Shown: positions 41,421 through 54,196 of the stretch, in pieces
Position numbering within the stretch: position 1 is the first letter of the stretch
Layout of the letters: each line of letters begins with the position of its first letter
Assembly: GCA_029207755.1 (NCBI GenBank)
Contig: JARCOQ010000003.1
Coordinates: forward strand, 99,532,982-99,596,981
Source of the DNA: Chamaea fasciata
Taxonomy: Eukaryota > Chordata > Aves > Passeriformes > Sylviidae
Direction of reading: 5' to 3'
DNA length: 64,000 nucleotides
The notes under the pieces: generated by a model
Databases searched by the model: none
Seen by the model: only the letters and a program-made list of their open reading frames with translations
Told to the model about the DNA's origin: nothing
Program-made: the position numbers and the translations under genes

Positions 41421-41522
41421 AAAAAAAAAAAAAAAAAAGAAAAAACAAGTGGACTGAATGGAGTAGAAAGTAAAAAAAAAAAAAAAAAAAAAAGAAAAAG
41501 AAAAAAAAGAAAAAAAAAAAAG
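41421..41522. repeat. A-rich tracts in the HPCAL1 3' UTR
   Basis: An 18-base A run begins at 41421, and a larger A-rich region interrupted by single G residues spans 41472-41522, starting with a 22-base A run. They resemble retroposed tails but no retroposed body was recognised beside them. They will be prone to length polymorphism and sequencing error. Confidence 0.9.
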
Positions 41523-42101
41523 CAGCTTTCCTGGGCATGGTTCCAATTTTCTTTTTGAGGAAAATTGCTTGCACTTATCTAATGGTCTTTACTTTCTTTT
41601 AATATATATATAAATTATATATATATGGTGAAGTAAAATTTTAAATATTTAGGTCATCTATTTAAGGCATAAAATAGAATTCAAGCTTTGTTTCTTCTAG
41701 TCGTCTGTGATTTATTCAAATCTTGGAGATTGTTTTTTTGTGATATTTATGCATTAGCAAATTGCTGTTCCAAAAGAAATGCATGACTAGCAGTTTGTGG
41801 ATATTTCACTCTGTTTAATTCCTGAATGCAAATATTTGTTCATTTTTACTGTCAGTCATTCCAGCATTACTGTATTAACAAAAGACCTGAAAGGAGTTCA
41901 TCCTCATTTTGTATTTCTCAGTGGAGTCCTACTTTCTGGTGGTTGCTGCGTTAAATGGCTTTTGAGTGCCCCGAGGTGACGTGACTGGCACTGCTGTTCT
42001 CGACTTGGCTACACCTCCTCCCTTTTGCTGTCAATATGTTAATAGTCTTGTGCATTCCAGTGTTATTTAATATCTGCCTAATGCCAAGAAATATTAATTG
42101 A

Positions 42102-42107
42102 AATAAA
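42102..42107 (+). promoter_or_regulatory. HPCAL1: Poly(A) signal AATAAA of HPCAL1
   Basis: A canonical hexamer about 1.1 kb after the stop codon, followed within 40 bases by T-rich and TGTTTTGG sequence suited to CstF binding. This is the first canonical signal after the stop in the sense strand that has such context. Confidence 0.75.
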
Positions 42108-45100
42108 AGACTACTTTTCTTGTCACTGCCTGTTTTGGTCTTAGCCATGCACCAAGCTCCTAGCATAAGATATTTGGGGAAGGGCAAGAATGGCTCCGTG
42201 CATGTCTCCCAGTCTTGCCTGAGACATGTTACCTTTTAAGTACGTGGGGATTTTGGGAGCTGGCTGTTGTGGCTGGGTTAACACAGTGGTGTTGGTGCCT
42301 GTGGGATCCAGCTGCATCCCAGCTGAATCCATGGTAAAGATTGCAGGAAGGAATTTCTGCTGGATGCAGAGCATCTCAAGGCAATGAAGGAAAAGCTGCT
42401 GGCCCACAGCTGCGTGACCACAGCTTTACAAAATAAAACTCCTGTCAGGTACCAGGTACTTGCTGTTGGACTAACTTTTGACACTAGCAGCATGGGAAGC
42501 AGTTTTCTCCACATTCATGAGGTCTGCAAGTAGCTGCATAAGCCTGCCTGCCCTCTCTGCAAAATAAAGTATCAAAAAATTATTTGGCCTGAAGTTAATG
42601 TTGAGCATGTAATGAAGGGATTTTTGCTGTGTAGAATGTTCTAGTAGTGGTCACGTGATAATACTTTAATATTAAAAGAAAGAGAGAGAAATGTTTGCAA
42701 TATCCAAGTGGAAATGCATTTAGTCAGACTTGGTCTACAAGACAAACTCGTATCAGTGCTGCCAAGCAAAAGAGTATGTTCATTTTTCCCCCTGGAAATT
42801 CAAATTTGATCAATTAAACTAAAGTCCTTTCAACCACAACACCCTGCTGATGAGGCAACCCTGATAGGGATGTTAATCAGAAGCCTGCCTGCTTTCCCAG
42901 GGTGAGCCCAGCAAAAAAGCCCAACTATTAAAAAAATATGACTCCATGGTTACTGATAGCCTGTCTCCAGCCTGCTTGTGTTCCCGCTGTCAGTCTGTCT
43001 GCCAGAAGATGCTGGGGTGTAAGATACGCTGCAGATGTTCTTACACTAATGACTCTTCTTGCATGGGCTGGGTCCAAAAGCAGTTGCTTTGATGTGAATT
43101 GGCCGCCATGGGCTTTATCATTTCTGAATCATGTTGAGAGTGTGAAGAAATGTCTTTGACCTTGTCCTGGAATGGTACCTCTGAGGTGGACCACAACATT
43201 TGAATCTTGTTTGTGCATTCTTAAAATGAGTCAGGCATATCTTCAGTCAAGCATTGCATGATATCTTGGGTACCAAAGACGTAAAAATTGTTTTGCTGTA
43301 GCATTCATAAATGCAGCAGTTCTTCTGTCATCAGTCATTGGCTCCTCTAAGTGGAAATATTACTGCCTTTTCCTGGCATCTCACTTCTTCTGGTTTACTT
43401 TGCTGTCTCCAGGGAATAGCAAGTTTAAGTAGTTTAACAGAGCCCAAACTCTTCTCATTTGGGCAAAAAGACGTCTCCTTACAGAAGCTTATTTTGACCG
43501 TGTTTTTGCACAAAGAAAATGAAAGAATCTAAATTTTAGCGCTTAGGAAGTTCCCATTTCTTTGATGTTACGATTTTTTCTCTGAAGTGGGCCAAGGTAT
43601 CCATGATGGAGTTTGCTGCCTGCCATGGTCTGACAAGCCCCTGCAGAGCCCTGTGCAGACACTGGGATTGTGTCCTGCTTCATTGGACCAAATTTCTTCC
43701 ATCATTCCCTTTGCTTCTTTAAACTTTCCAATTCCAGATTTGGGGCTTTTTCACTTATCCCTCACTGTTTTAATAGCTTTTAAGGGTTTTTTTCTTTTCA
43801 GGGCAAGATGATTTCATTCCAGACTGTGACTGGCACAAATTATGTAAGATGGTCCCAGCTTGCCTTTTGGGAAGAGGTGAAGGAAGATGCCCAGGAAAGG
43901 TGGTCCTGGGACCTGCATGGCATCCCGGGGAAAATGAGAGATGCTTGGAAGCCCAACCAGGCTGAGCTTTTCAAAGGTGGCTTCTGATATGGGGAAACTT
44001 TTAATTAAAAGGCCAGCTAAGTACTGGAAAGGGTTTTATCTGCTGCTGCCAAGCAGCTCTCTTAAAATCAGACCTGCTTCAGAGGCTGAGGTTGTGCATC
44101 CACAGTTACTGGATAACTTTGATCATCTTGGCTGTGCTTAAGCAGCTCCTTGGAGGATGTCTCATTTTCCTGACTGGTAACGAGGACTCAGAGGGGAGAA
44201 CAATTTCCAGGCTCCTTTTCCAGGATGATAATTTCCATGTTGATACAGGCAGAGTTCAAAACCAATAGAGAAATCAATGAAAAGTTAAGGGAGCTTTACT
44301 GCTTGCTGGGCTCCCAGGAATGTCTTTCATAGAGGAACTATTGTGTAGAGGGGTTAATCATTTGGAAAATGAAGTCCAGGTGATTAATAGAAAACTTCAA
44401 CTTGTTAAGTGGTTTAAATGTTTTTGTTAATTGTATTTTTAGTCAAAAATGGAGTGAAACTTAGCAAAAGTAGTTTAGCACAAAAAAAATCTCAGCACTG
44501 TGTCCATTTTTACCTCACTGTAATAACCTATGTGATTATTTTCTTGCCATGGAGATATCTAACACTCTGAAAGCTCTGGCTAATTACTACATAAATTCAG
44601 GCTTTTCTGTATGAATTGCGGGTCTTGTTAAGCTAATTCAGAAGTATGTCATTGCCTTTCAGATAAAGTCTGTCTGGTTGCAGCCTAACTCCAGCGTGGT
44701 TGAGAGAGGTGCTTGGGTTCAGTCTTGCCAAGTTTGAATTGGCCCTTTGTTTTTAAATCAGGCCCTTTGCAATGTATTTTTAGCATTAGCCTCTGAGTAA
44801 TAAACTCCTGTGAAGAACAACGTGAACATTTCCGCAAGCACGGGGCAGATGGTCTCCATGGATAGTCCTCAATCCATTATGCAGGGCTCTATTCATATTT
44901 AAAGGTTAGGAACAGCCATTGACTTTAATGGTCCAGTGGGCAGACTGGCATTTTGAGCTCCCTGTGCTGCACCATGGCAGATACTGTGCTGATGAACCTG
45001 ATAATTGCTGTTATCTCTTTTGGGAGGAGAGATGCTTTATTGAAAAGAAGGAAAAGGGTGGGAGAGGAAAGCAGAGCATCTCTCTGTGTAGGAGCTTTGG

Positions 45101-46278
45101 AGATGTGCCTGCATCACTGGGAGCAGTGTGCCTGCAAGCAGACCTTACCTGTTGCCCACGTGTACCCAGTGTGGTGGTTTGGATGCAGACACACTTCTGA
45201 ACACGCTCATGTTCACTGTGACTAAAGGGCAACCAGTGCATCACCAGAGGATCAGGTTAATCCTGGACTTTCAGCCATGTCACACGAGTCAGAAACCACT
45301 GCCAGGAGGAGGCAAGGAGCTGTCATGGCAGCTGCCTGGTGTCTTCGGGGACAGACGGGCAAGGTCATGACCACCACTTGGGTGGGTTATTTTAAGAGCT
45401 AGCTGGCTCTTCCTGATGGAGGAGCAATTTATCACAAACAAAATCTGTATTGATTGGGCTGTCACTGGAGGGGATTGTCTCTCACATGAAGGTGAGAAGC
45501 AGGATGCCCTCCTTTCTCCTCTCCACGCACATTCCCACACCTTGGTGTTTGGTGTTGCTGGGGCCTGGGTGGGTCATACTCAGCTCCCTCAAACCCTCCC
45601 TGCCTGTGGACTGTAGCTTTTAACACATCTTTAGTGTCTTCTCTATCCTGTACCTGGCACTGGGAGCTGCATCACTAAACCTCTGGGCACTGCCAGCTCA
45701 CAGCTGTGCTCGCAGGGCATCCAGCCCAGCATTTTTTACCTTTTCAAAACAATGCAACTCTTTTGCCCAACACTTTGGCAGCTTCCTTTGCCTTAACTTT
45801 ATTTTTCCTTTGCATAAACTGTTCCATGCTGCAGTGTGGGAACTTAGTGCAGAACGTGGGTCACACTCTAAAATCCAAGTTGGTCACAGATATATTACAG
45901 CAAATATGACAAATTACATGCTGGCTGAAATTTGCCTCTGCAGTGTCACCCAGGACATTCTGCAGGAAATGAGGTGTAAGCAAGGGAGCCTGTTTTTCCC
46001 TAGCACTTGGCAGTGCCTTTTCCTTCCCAGCACTGGGGATGGGGTTGCACTGCAGCAGAGAACAGGAGCAGGGACACGTCCTGTCTAAGGGTCCCATTGT
46101 GTCAAAGTGACACACAACATAAACTTCCATTGTTTTTCCCAGGTCAGGACACAGACACCTTTACAGTCGCTATTTGCATTTTGCTTTTTAGTTTCCGAGT
46201 AAGTACTATCCTTAAAGCCTAAGGTGGGTGTGTATATATTGAGACAGGATTAAATCCAGATTTTCTTCAGCAACACGT

Positions 46279-46592
46279 GGAGAAAAGTAGCCTGAGAGGA
46301 GACCTTATTGCTTTCTATAACTACCTGAAAGGAAGTTGTAGCCAGGTGGGGATGACTAACAAGTAACAGGATGAGAGGAAATGGCCTCAAGTTGCACCAG
46401 GGGAGGCTTAGGAATATTAGGAAAATTTCTTCTCTGAAAAGGTAATAAAGCATTGGAACAGGCTGCCCAGGGAAGTGATTGAGTCATCATCCCTGGATGT
46501 ATTTAAATATGTGTAGATGTGGCTGTGGTTTAGTGGTGGACTCTATGACCTTACATGTCTTTTTCAACCTAAGTGATTGCATAATTCTGTGA
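46279..46592 (+). mobile_element. CR1 retrotransposon 3' fragment, + orientation
   Basis: About 310 bases with the ordered CR1 3' blocks: 'gcctgagaggagacctta', 'ataactacctgaaaggaagt', 'gatgagaggaaatggcctca', 'cattggaacaggctgcccag', 'ggtggactctatgacc' and 'tttttcaacctaagtgatt', ending in a decayed tail repeat. The CR1 fragment at 39346-39600 covers part of the same region in the opposite orientation. Confidence 0.93.
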
Positions 46593-48589
46593 CAGAGCTG
46601 TGGCTGTGCATGGTTCTGCTTCAGTCATTCCTGACTCACAAGAGCAGCCATGTGTTTCTTCTATGTATTAAAGCACCTCTAATCCTTCCTTGACTTGTTT
46701 GCACGAGAGGAAGATGCAAACTGTTACGTCCCTCTGGTGTCTCCATTGTGGGTACATGCAAGAAGAAACATCTTGTTCCTCCCATGTGGGGTTTGGGTTT
46801 TAGTCAGTACTGTGCTGAGCCTGCACCAGCAGTCGTGAACTCCAAAGGTCTCTGGCAGGCAGCCTCTCCCTTTCATCTCTGTAGGACCCTTGTTCCTGCT
46901 TCTAAGAACTGTTCTACTGCATCTTTGAACTTTCCTACTGCATCTTTACCGTGGTGGTGGCTGCAGGGACAGCCCATCCCACACTTTCTGCACGTAGCCA
47001 TGAGACTCTGTGCTGGAGATCTGTGGAGCAGGGCTGGGGTGTTCCTTGCCCAGGTCTTAAACTGAACATGAATAATGGGCAATAAGAGAAATCAGGCTTG
47101 TTTGAAGAGACACTGAAGATGATTTGTTTGAAGATGCCCAGGCTCAGAGGAGAGAGCCAGCTAAGTCACTAGGACATTGGCCCATCCCCTCTTACGGAGA
47201 AACAGAACTGGGTTAGGGAGAAACAGAGCTGGTACAGATAATCCTCTGCCTGAAGCTGGAATTTGTCTTCCATTTGGGTTGTTTGGGAGCAAGATGTCTT
47301 TGTGAATGGTTTTTAAAGTGTTTTGGGAGCAGCCAGGGGAAATGCCATGTGCTGAGCATCACAGCGTGGAGCTGGGAGCGTCATCCTCTTGGGGACACTG
47401 AGCCCTCATTAGTTGCAGCTCATAAGAGCAGCAGGCTTCCCATCTCCAGCTCCCTCTGGATTGCTATGGGGGAGCTTTGGCCTCCCTGCTCTGGTGCAAA
47501 GGTTCAGTTGCGAAGCGGGGGTGGGAGAAGAGACCCCTCCTGCCACCAGACCCAACTGGTGTGAGCAAACACCCCGCTCCTGGTGCTGCAGCAATGACTG
47601 AACACATGTGTTTTTCCTCTTTATTATTTTCTTTAATATTTTCCTGGACCTTTTTCAGGGCAAATTCCACTGCTGAGCAGATGCCACGGGCAGCAGGCAC
47701 AGTGCTGGCAGCTTGTTCCTCAGGGAAAAGGTGAGTGCACCGACTGTGCCTTAATATGCCATTAATGACCAGGAACAAAACAGAAACATTACAGACACTT
47801 TCCTTGGAGAAAATAAAATAAACTCAGATAATTTAGATGTTAGTGTTGCACAGACATGGTTATTCCTTTGCTGCTTTCCTTATGAATTATTAATACATGT
47901 GAGGCTCATGATAAGCAGGTTTGATGCCTGCTAAAGGACACAGACAGTGCCAGTGCACATGTGTGGTGACACCAAGGAGCAGGGCTGCCTGCATGCTGTG
48001 GACAGTGCTGGTGCTTTAAATGGCTTTCAGGTGCCAGGGTTTACCCCACACTGCACCATCCTCCATCTCACCGGCGTTGTGTGCAGTAATGCCCGAGGGA
48101 GCTGCTGCTGCCAGACACCCTGACCACTCTGGAGAAATGTGATCTTTGGGGAAACTGGCTTTCATAGCCTTGCTATGCCCCACCTCGGTAACCTTAGAGG
48201 ATAAAGTTAATTGTGTGTAAAAGAAGAACTCCACTTTTAAGCAGGAGTGGCTTAAGTCAGCTTTAAAAGCAGCTGTTGAACCCTTCTGAATTAGTTGGCA
48301 GGGAATTCCATATTCACTTCTCATTGAGCTGCTAGTGCTTCAGGCATGTCACCACCAGTCCTCTGTGGGACCTGCTGACAGCTGCAGCATTTAGCAGGGC
48401 TCCTCAAGCAGCCCCCTGTGGGACTCCAGCTGTCCCATGAGGATCCCAATGTCTTTTGGCATCATGGGCCAAGGCATAACGGGCCACATTGGCGAAACCT
48501 TCAGTACTGTTCACTTGATGAAACACACCAACTCCAAGTCTGCTCAGACCTTTAACAACTGCCAGCTAGAAACAGTGTGGAAAAAACAG

Positions 48590-48616
48590 CAACAACAACA
48601 ACAACAACAACAACAA
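48590..48616. repeat. (CAA)9 microsatellite
   Basis: Nine uninterrupted CAA units, preceded and followed by A-rich sequence. In different frames it reads as poly-glutamine or poly-leucine, which explains the apparent short proteins here. Confidence 0.95.
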
Positions 48617-49253
48617 AAGGCAAGAAAAAAGTATTTTCCCTTTTTTTCCTTTGAGTGTGATGCTTTTCTGGGGTGCCTGTGAGGGGGATGCTGGCCACCC
48701 TGGCTGCACCTCCATGTGGCCCATCCTGTGCTCACCACATGGTATCCAGATGATGCTCTCCATACAGTAGAGGCCAAGGCCATCTCAGTTGCTATGGCAA
48801 CACAAAAAAGAAGCCAGGAGTTTTAATTTTTTTTTTCTTTCTTTTCAAGTAGAGCAACTTGTTTGAAACCCCACTTTCTATTTTGGGTGACTTTGCAGCC
48901 CTCCATGTTCACCTTCTCTGCACAGTTCCCAGCATCCACACTGGGCAGGATGCTTGAAAGCAACTATACATCCCTGTCCAGCAGCATGAGTGCAGCCATT
49001 CATGGGATGATCTGGCAACCAAGGCAGTGGAAGGAACCCAAGGCTTCTCTTTCTCTTCTCCATTCTAGCAATTGTCTGGCAAAGTTACTCTCAAGGCCCT
49101 TGCGCTTTGCACTCCGCTGCATTTTTTTGCTGGAATTTGGCATCACCTAGGATACAAGGAAAGGGACAAAGAGGACTGTGAAGGACAATTATGATGAATT
49201 TTCATATTCTGGTTGCTGATTCTCAAAACAAAGCTCACAGCACCAAGCCTGAC

Positions 49254-49383
49254 AGTTCAAGAAGCGTTTGGACAACACTGTCAAGCACATGGTGTGAGTC
49301 TTGGGAATGGTCCTGTGCAAGGCCAGGAGTTGGACTAGAGGATCCTTGTGGGTCCCTTCCAACTCAGGATATTCTGTGATTCT
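49254..49383 (+). mobile_element. CR1 retrotransposon 3' tail, + orientation
   Basis: A 130-base 3' end: 'ttcaagaagcgtttggacaa', 'ggtcctgtgcaaggccagga', 'gttggactagaggatccttg' and 'gtcccttccaactcaggata', ending in ATTCTGTGATTCT, the CR1 terminal repeat. Confidence 0.93.
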
Positions 49384-51049
49384 ACCATCAACCAGCAAGG
49401 TTTGTGGTGTTTCTTGCATTTACACCATCACTTTTCTAATTTTAGTTCCTTCTGTGCCAGCTGCCTTTGTTAGGCTTCTTCCACGCAGCTACAAGTTTCA
49501 GTGCTCTTATGTGGCATGTGTTTTTAAACTTCCTTTTCATGCTTGAGCCAGCACCAATTTATGGTAACTCCCCCAGCAGCCCATGCTTGCTTGCTTTGGG
49601 TGTCCCACAAGACCCAACAAGACACCTGCAGCTGAACTTGTGGGCAGGGAGCAGGCACCAGTGGCAAGGGGACTTTCTTGAAAATGTCCATCAGCTGATG
49701 CCACCAGCAGCGCTTGAAGCTGATGGCACTGACAGTGGGGTTCCTTACTGTGCTGCTTTGTACTCACAAGTACTTTCCTAAGGATAAAGCTAAATATCCT
49801 GCCTCTGGGGTTGCCTTGTTCTTCCCTAGAATGAGCAATTCCCACCTCTGTCCTGAAGTCTGAATCGGTTCAAAATTTTCACCTCCGTCAGCAGCACAGC
49901 TCTGTCTTAAAGTTTTTTTCTGAAGCTAGACTGCTGAAGTTGGATTCCTTCCTCAGTAATGTGATTTAAATCACCCTTCAATCACTAGTCATTTCCTCAC
50001 CTTGTGGCAATAAGAACAAATTAGCCACTTAAATAAGAGAAACATGCTTCTAAGAAATTGGTTCAATTTGGAGTGGGTTTTTGAGAAGTGACTGCCAAGC
50101 TTGGATCTGTTGGTTTCTCTGCTGTGGGTGTATGAAGGAAAAGGGCACAAGCAGGAGAAATGGCACATTCTCATGTTGTGCACAACAACGATACAGAAAG
50201 AAAGAGCTTCTGAGTGCTGTAGGGGGGTGCTACTGGAGCACTGTAGTCATCCCTGCCTGCATCCTCTCTTCACCTGCACGAGAGGCTCATGGGCACAGTG
50301 GGTAGATTTTTCTGGATGGCCCAGCATCCTCAGGAAGTCAGAGATTTCAGTGCTTAATCAAGCCCTGAAAGGTGAGGGAGTGTGTTGCACTGATGGTATG
50401 CAGCCACCCATTCATTGAACAGCATTGAACAGCAATGAGATTTACCCTCCAGCTTGCCTCCAGGTCATGCCTTTTCCTTAAAAATAGGGAGAAATTATTT
50501 CAAATATGAAAAAAAAAAGTGATGTTGGGAGGTGTTAAGACCCAGCTGCAGGGGTTGGCGTGGTGGGCTTGCCTCTGGAAACAAAGCTCGAAGTTCACTT
50601 GCTCTCCCCATGGGATTGAGAGGATTAGTGGTACTTCAGAGAATGGATCACAGCCTTACCAAGCTGGCTGGTTATCTTGGATAACTAATTAGTGATTAGC
50701 AATGAGTTGGAGCCCAAAGACATGCCCTGTTGTGTCCTGGAAGAGAGGATGGAGTTGTGCAGTGAGTACCTGGGTAAACTGGGGTTTCATAGAGGTGAGA
50801 GGAGCTAAAGTGAATGTATTTGACCCAGGCAGGTTTTTACCTTTATCCATGTGTCTTAAAGTAGCAAAATTTTTTTTTTTTTTCATCCCAGAATAATGAT
50901 ATTTGAATCCTTAGGCCACCAGCATGGCGGTGAGAAGCCAAGTTATTTAATTTCTTTTCCTTAACCGAAGTTTCAACCACTGCTATGGGTGACACAGACC
51001 CAGGCTGAGGAGCTGCTGCCACCTGAAATGCCACAGGAAAGGCTTTCCA

Positions 51050-51430
51050 GCAGCCTGCTAAAATGAGCAGAAAGAAATTGCTTGGATCAGATGGTAGCCA
51101 CCTGAGTGCACGCAAAGAACAGAAGGATGAGAGTGTAACCTCTTTCTGAAATCAGCCTCCAGCAAACATGATACCAGATTATTAGCTGGGTTTTTTTTTA
51201 ATCACTCCAAGGCATGGTCTAAGGAACTCCAAATCAGTAAGCCTCACATCTGGAAGAGAAAAAATCAGTAGAAACTATAGAAAAGTACAGGCATTGAAGA
51301 TGCTAGGATAAACGTGATGTATAAAGTGAAGAGATAAAATGAACTCCTACAAATGGAAGTTTTGCCTGATAAATCTGTGATCTCTGCAGGAATGAAGAGG
51401 TAACACATTCTTACATGGTCTGAAAAGGGA
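51050..51430 (+). mobile_element. Ancient CR1 polymerase-region fossil
   Basis: A series of words in the right order recalls the CR1 ORF2 reverse-transcriptase region as seen in turtles and crocodiles: 'gtgtaacctctttctgaaat' and 'cagcctcca', then a region rich in A, 'ccaaatcagtaagcctcaca', and 'gtttgcc/tgataaat'-like sequence around 51360, near the position of the motif that precedes the catalytic domain. There is no open frame. The match is from memory and is diffuse, so the exact ends are uncertain. If right, this copy is much older than the other CR1 tails here. Confidence 0.5.
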
Positions 51431-53094
51431 AGGATGGATGGATAGATAACTATAAAGAAATTTACTGGTGATACAGGATTGTTTAGGATTGTTAGAGTTT
51501 AGGCAAAATATTACACAAGTTTTTCTCCATAATGATTTTGAGGCAGCAAAGCTACTACCCATTAACTAAAGCTTAGTTATCTAATATTAACTAAAAGAAA
51601 AACAGACGTCTAAAAAACAGTAGTTCTAACCATTCATATACTTTGAGGTCAAAATTTAAATGGTATAGGGATCACTTAGGGTAGAGGTGTGAAAATATCA
51701 GCTCAATGCTCACCTTACAAGAAGAAGAAGCTTTTGGAGACCCTTACAGTTTAGGATGTTACTGACCTGGGTAAAATGGTTCCCTGGGCATCGCACTCAT
51801 CATATGGGGTTACGCTGGCCTCTAGGACACGCCACCCCTGCTCTGGCACAGCATGTCCCCCCTGTGCAGCTTGCATGCCTGTGTTTCTGTGCCCTTAGCT
51901 CTTTGCTTGACAATTTAAACTCTCTACGTGGCAGCTGGTACCTGGCTAAATCACGTACAGTGTCAGCCATGCCCATGCAGAGCAGTGGCAAGAGGCTTCC
52001 CAGCTGCCTAATGCAGGCAGGGAACATTTTGATGAGCCCCTCTTGACCCTGCAGCTAATGCAGGCCAGCAAATCTGCCTTGGTAATTTGTGTACCAGGCT
52101 TGTACCTTAGGCCTGAGGCTGGAGACAATGTTAAACATCTGCTGCTGGACTCCTGAGGGTGACGTCAATACTCTTTTGTCCTAAGTCTGGTACCGGCTCA
52201 GCTGCACCCATTTCTCCCGAAGATAAATTGTACTTTACAGTGTGGTATTGCTCAGGACAGAAAAAACTCATTAGGTACCAGCAATTCAGCACTTTACACT
52301 CATAGTAATAGATAATGACCAGGGTAGCTTTTTTTTTTTTCTCTTTTCACTTTTTCTTTCCCTTGTTTCTGCCAGTGCACAGGCTCTCAGGAAGAACAGG
52401 GGATGTCAGAGGACGGTTGCAGAGTGTCCCTGTGCTTTGCTGGAGACAGTATCAATAAGCCAGGGCAGCAGAGATGTGCTCTGGTATCCTCAGCCCAAGC
52501 AGGGTGGTTTTCTGCAGCATACAACAGCAGTGGGAGGAACTCAGGGCCTCTCCCAGGGCATGTCTTGGGATGCATCCAAGGGCACACCCAGATTAAGCTG
52601 TCCAGCCCTGGGTAAGGGGTGACCTCCACCTCCCACATGCAATAGGCACTGTAAGACATCTGTCTCCAGCCTTCCTTGAGCCATGGGATACTTGTCTGGT
52701 CAGGAGTGCAGGAAGATGGGCACAGCTGGACTCATCTCCTGCAGAGGTTTTTAGGGAACCCTCACTCAACCAGCCTGGCCTTATCTTTCATCAGCTGTGG
52801 ACACTACAGGGAGTCTCTGTTGTGTCCCACAAACCCCTGGACTTGGTGGCATTGGGCAGAAGAACGCTGGGAGCTGCTGGCAACCCACTTGGAGGAATGC
52901 ACCCTGGGTAGGGCGTACTGGGACTCCTTGCTGTGACCTCTTCCCTCCCCTCCATCTTTCCTCAAGCTCAAAAGCCGAAGATTTAAGGACTTACGTTTTT
53001 CCTGCAAGCCCTGTTTGCCTCTCAGCTTGCCTCAGTGCCAGCCAATTTATATGCTGGTAAAAAAGAAAATTCCTCTCTTCTCCCAAAAATGTAG

Positions 53095-53470
53095 TGTGCG
53101 GGCAGTAACCACAGCCTTGGGAAAGTGCCGGAGCCGAAGGCCGTGCGCTGCTGAGGGGCAGGTGGCAGCAGCCGGTTTTGGGATGGATAGCGCGGGCTGC
53201 TGCTGCCATCTAGCCATGATGCCGCTCAGCCCTCACCCACGCCATCTCCTTCGGCTGTGTTCTGCCCACATTACTGCTTTTCTGCAGCTTTCCTCTTCTG
53301 ACCCACCAAGAGAAGGTATCTTTTAAGGTCTCTTGGTTTAGCCCACCCTTTCCAAGAGTGAAGCCGTAGCGGCTGCAGGGCCGGGCCGGTCGCTCTGCCC
53401 TGCTCCCCACAGGCTCTGTGCACCGCGTCCTTCCTCCCTGAGATGCACCTGGGCGAGGACCCGCCCCATG
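53095..53470. other. CpG-rich patch in intergenic DNA
   Basis: I count about twenty CpG dinucleotides in roughly 375 bases, in two clusters (53098-53258 and 53360-53465), with GC-rich words such as GGGCCGGGCCGG and AGCGCGGG. CpG is sparse in the surrounding intergenic sequence. It may be a small CpG island at an unannotated promoter or enhancer, or simply a GC-rich remnant. No conserved protein frame was recognised in it. Confidence 0.6.
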
Positions 53471-54061
53471 CCCTAGTGCTGGCACGGTTATTGGATCCAG
53501 CTGCTCCCCCACTACCTGTCCTAAGGACACCATCAGTGGCCTAAACCTGAGGCTGGGAATGGCTCTCAGCTTTTGAAGCCGTTTACTCCCTCCAGTGTCT
53601 GTAGCTCTCCCAGGACAAGCTGACAGCAACCAGCACATTCAGCTGGGGACACAGGAAAACTGCTTTAGGAAGGTGAGAGGCCACCCTATAAGGATCAGGG
53701 CTCCTGGGTGAGAAATCTTCTTCATGCTATGGAGCAGGATAAGACTCTTCCCTTTGTTCCAACAGTGACACTGTGCCTTTGGTTTAACGTCCATTACAAG
53801 TTCTTCCCTGCTACTTTTTCATTTATTTTGAGGCTGGAGTGGGTCCTTTCTCTTCAGCAGCTCAGGCTGCTGCTCAGTTTAGATCCATTTTAGCACTGGA
53901 GCACAAGCCCTCACCAAGCAGAGCCCCATAGAGGGGCAGGCAGCCAAGGAGCCGGTAGTGTTGGCAAACCCCATTGTTGAATTGAGGGAACTGTGCTGCA
54001 GGGCTCATCCCTATGGACCTGCCAGACCCACAGGGGAGCAGGGTGATGACAAGCACACCGG

Positions 54062-54196
54062 GATTGGAAGGGACTTCAGGAGGTCTCTAGCTGAGGCTCC
54101 TGCTCCAAGCAGGATCAATTGCAAGATCAGCTGTGGGCTCCTCAAAAACTTGATCTGTCAGGTCTCAAAAGTCTCCAGAGATGGAGCCTGGCCAAC
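54062..54196 (-). mobile_element. CR1 retrotransposon 3' fragment, minus orientation
   Basis: About 135 bases: 'ggattggaagggacttcagg', 'aggtctctag', 'tcctgctccaagcaggatca', 'gatctgtcaggtctcaaaag' and 'tctccagagatggagcctgg'. The order corresponds to the reverse complement of a CR1 3' region. The terminal repeat has decayed. Confidence 0.8.

Larger units (their letters stand above)
40998..42125 (+). other. HPCAL1: HPCAL1 3' UTR
   Basis: About 1.1 kb between the TGA stop and the first good poly(A) signal (AATAAA at 42102-42107). Cleavage is expected near 42120-42125, followed by a T/G-rich downstream element (TTTTCTTGTC...TGTTTTGG). The UTR contains a (GT)8 repeat at 41115-41130, two long A tracts and an AT-dinucleotide patch at 41598-41627. 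Further AATAAA words at 42432 and 42563 might give longer transcripts. The end point is an inference from the signal. Confidence 0.8.

Noticed and set aside
48544..48783. Short frames with poly-glutamine or poly-leucine
   Set aside because: Produced by the (CAA)9 microsatellite read in different frames and strands.
53015..53326. 103-codon + strand frame and 142-codon minus frame (53210-53638) over the CpG-rich patch
   Set aside because: Long frames are expected in GC-rich DNA, where stop codons are rare. No domain or conserved motif was recognised.
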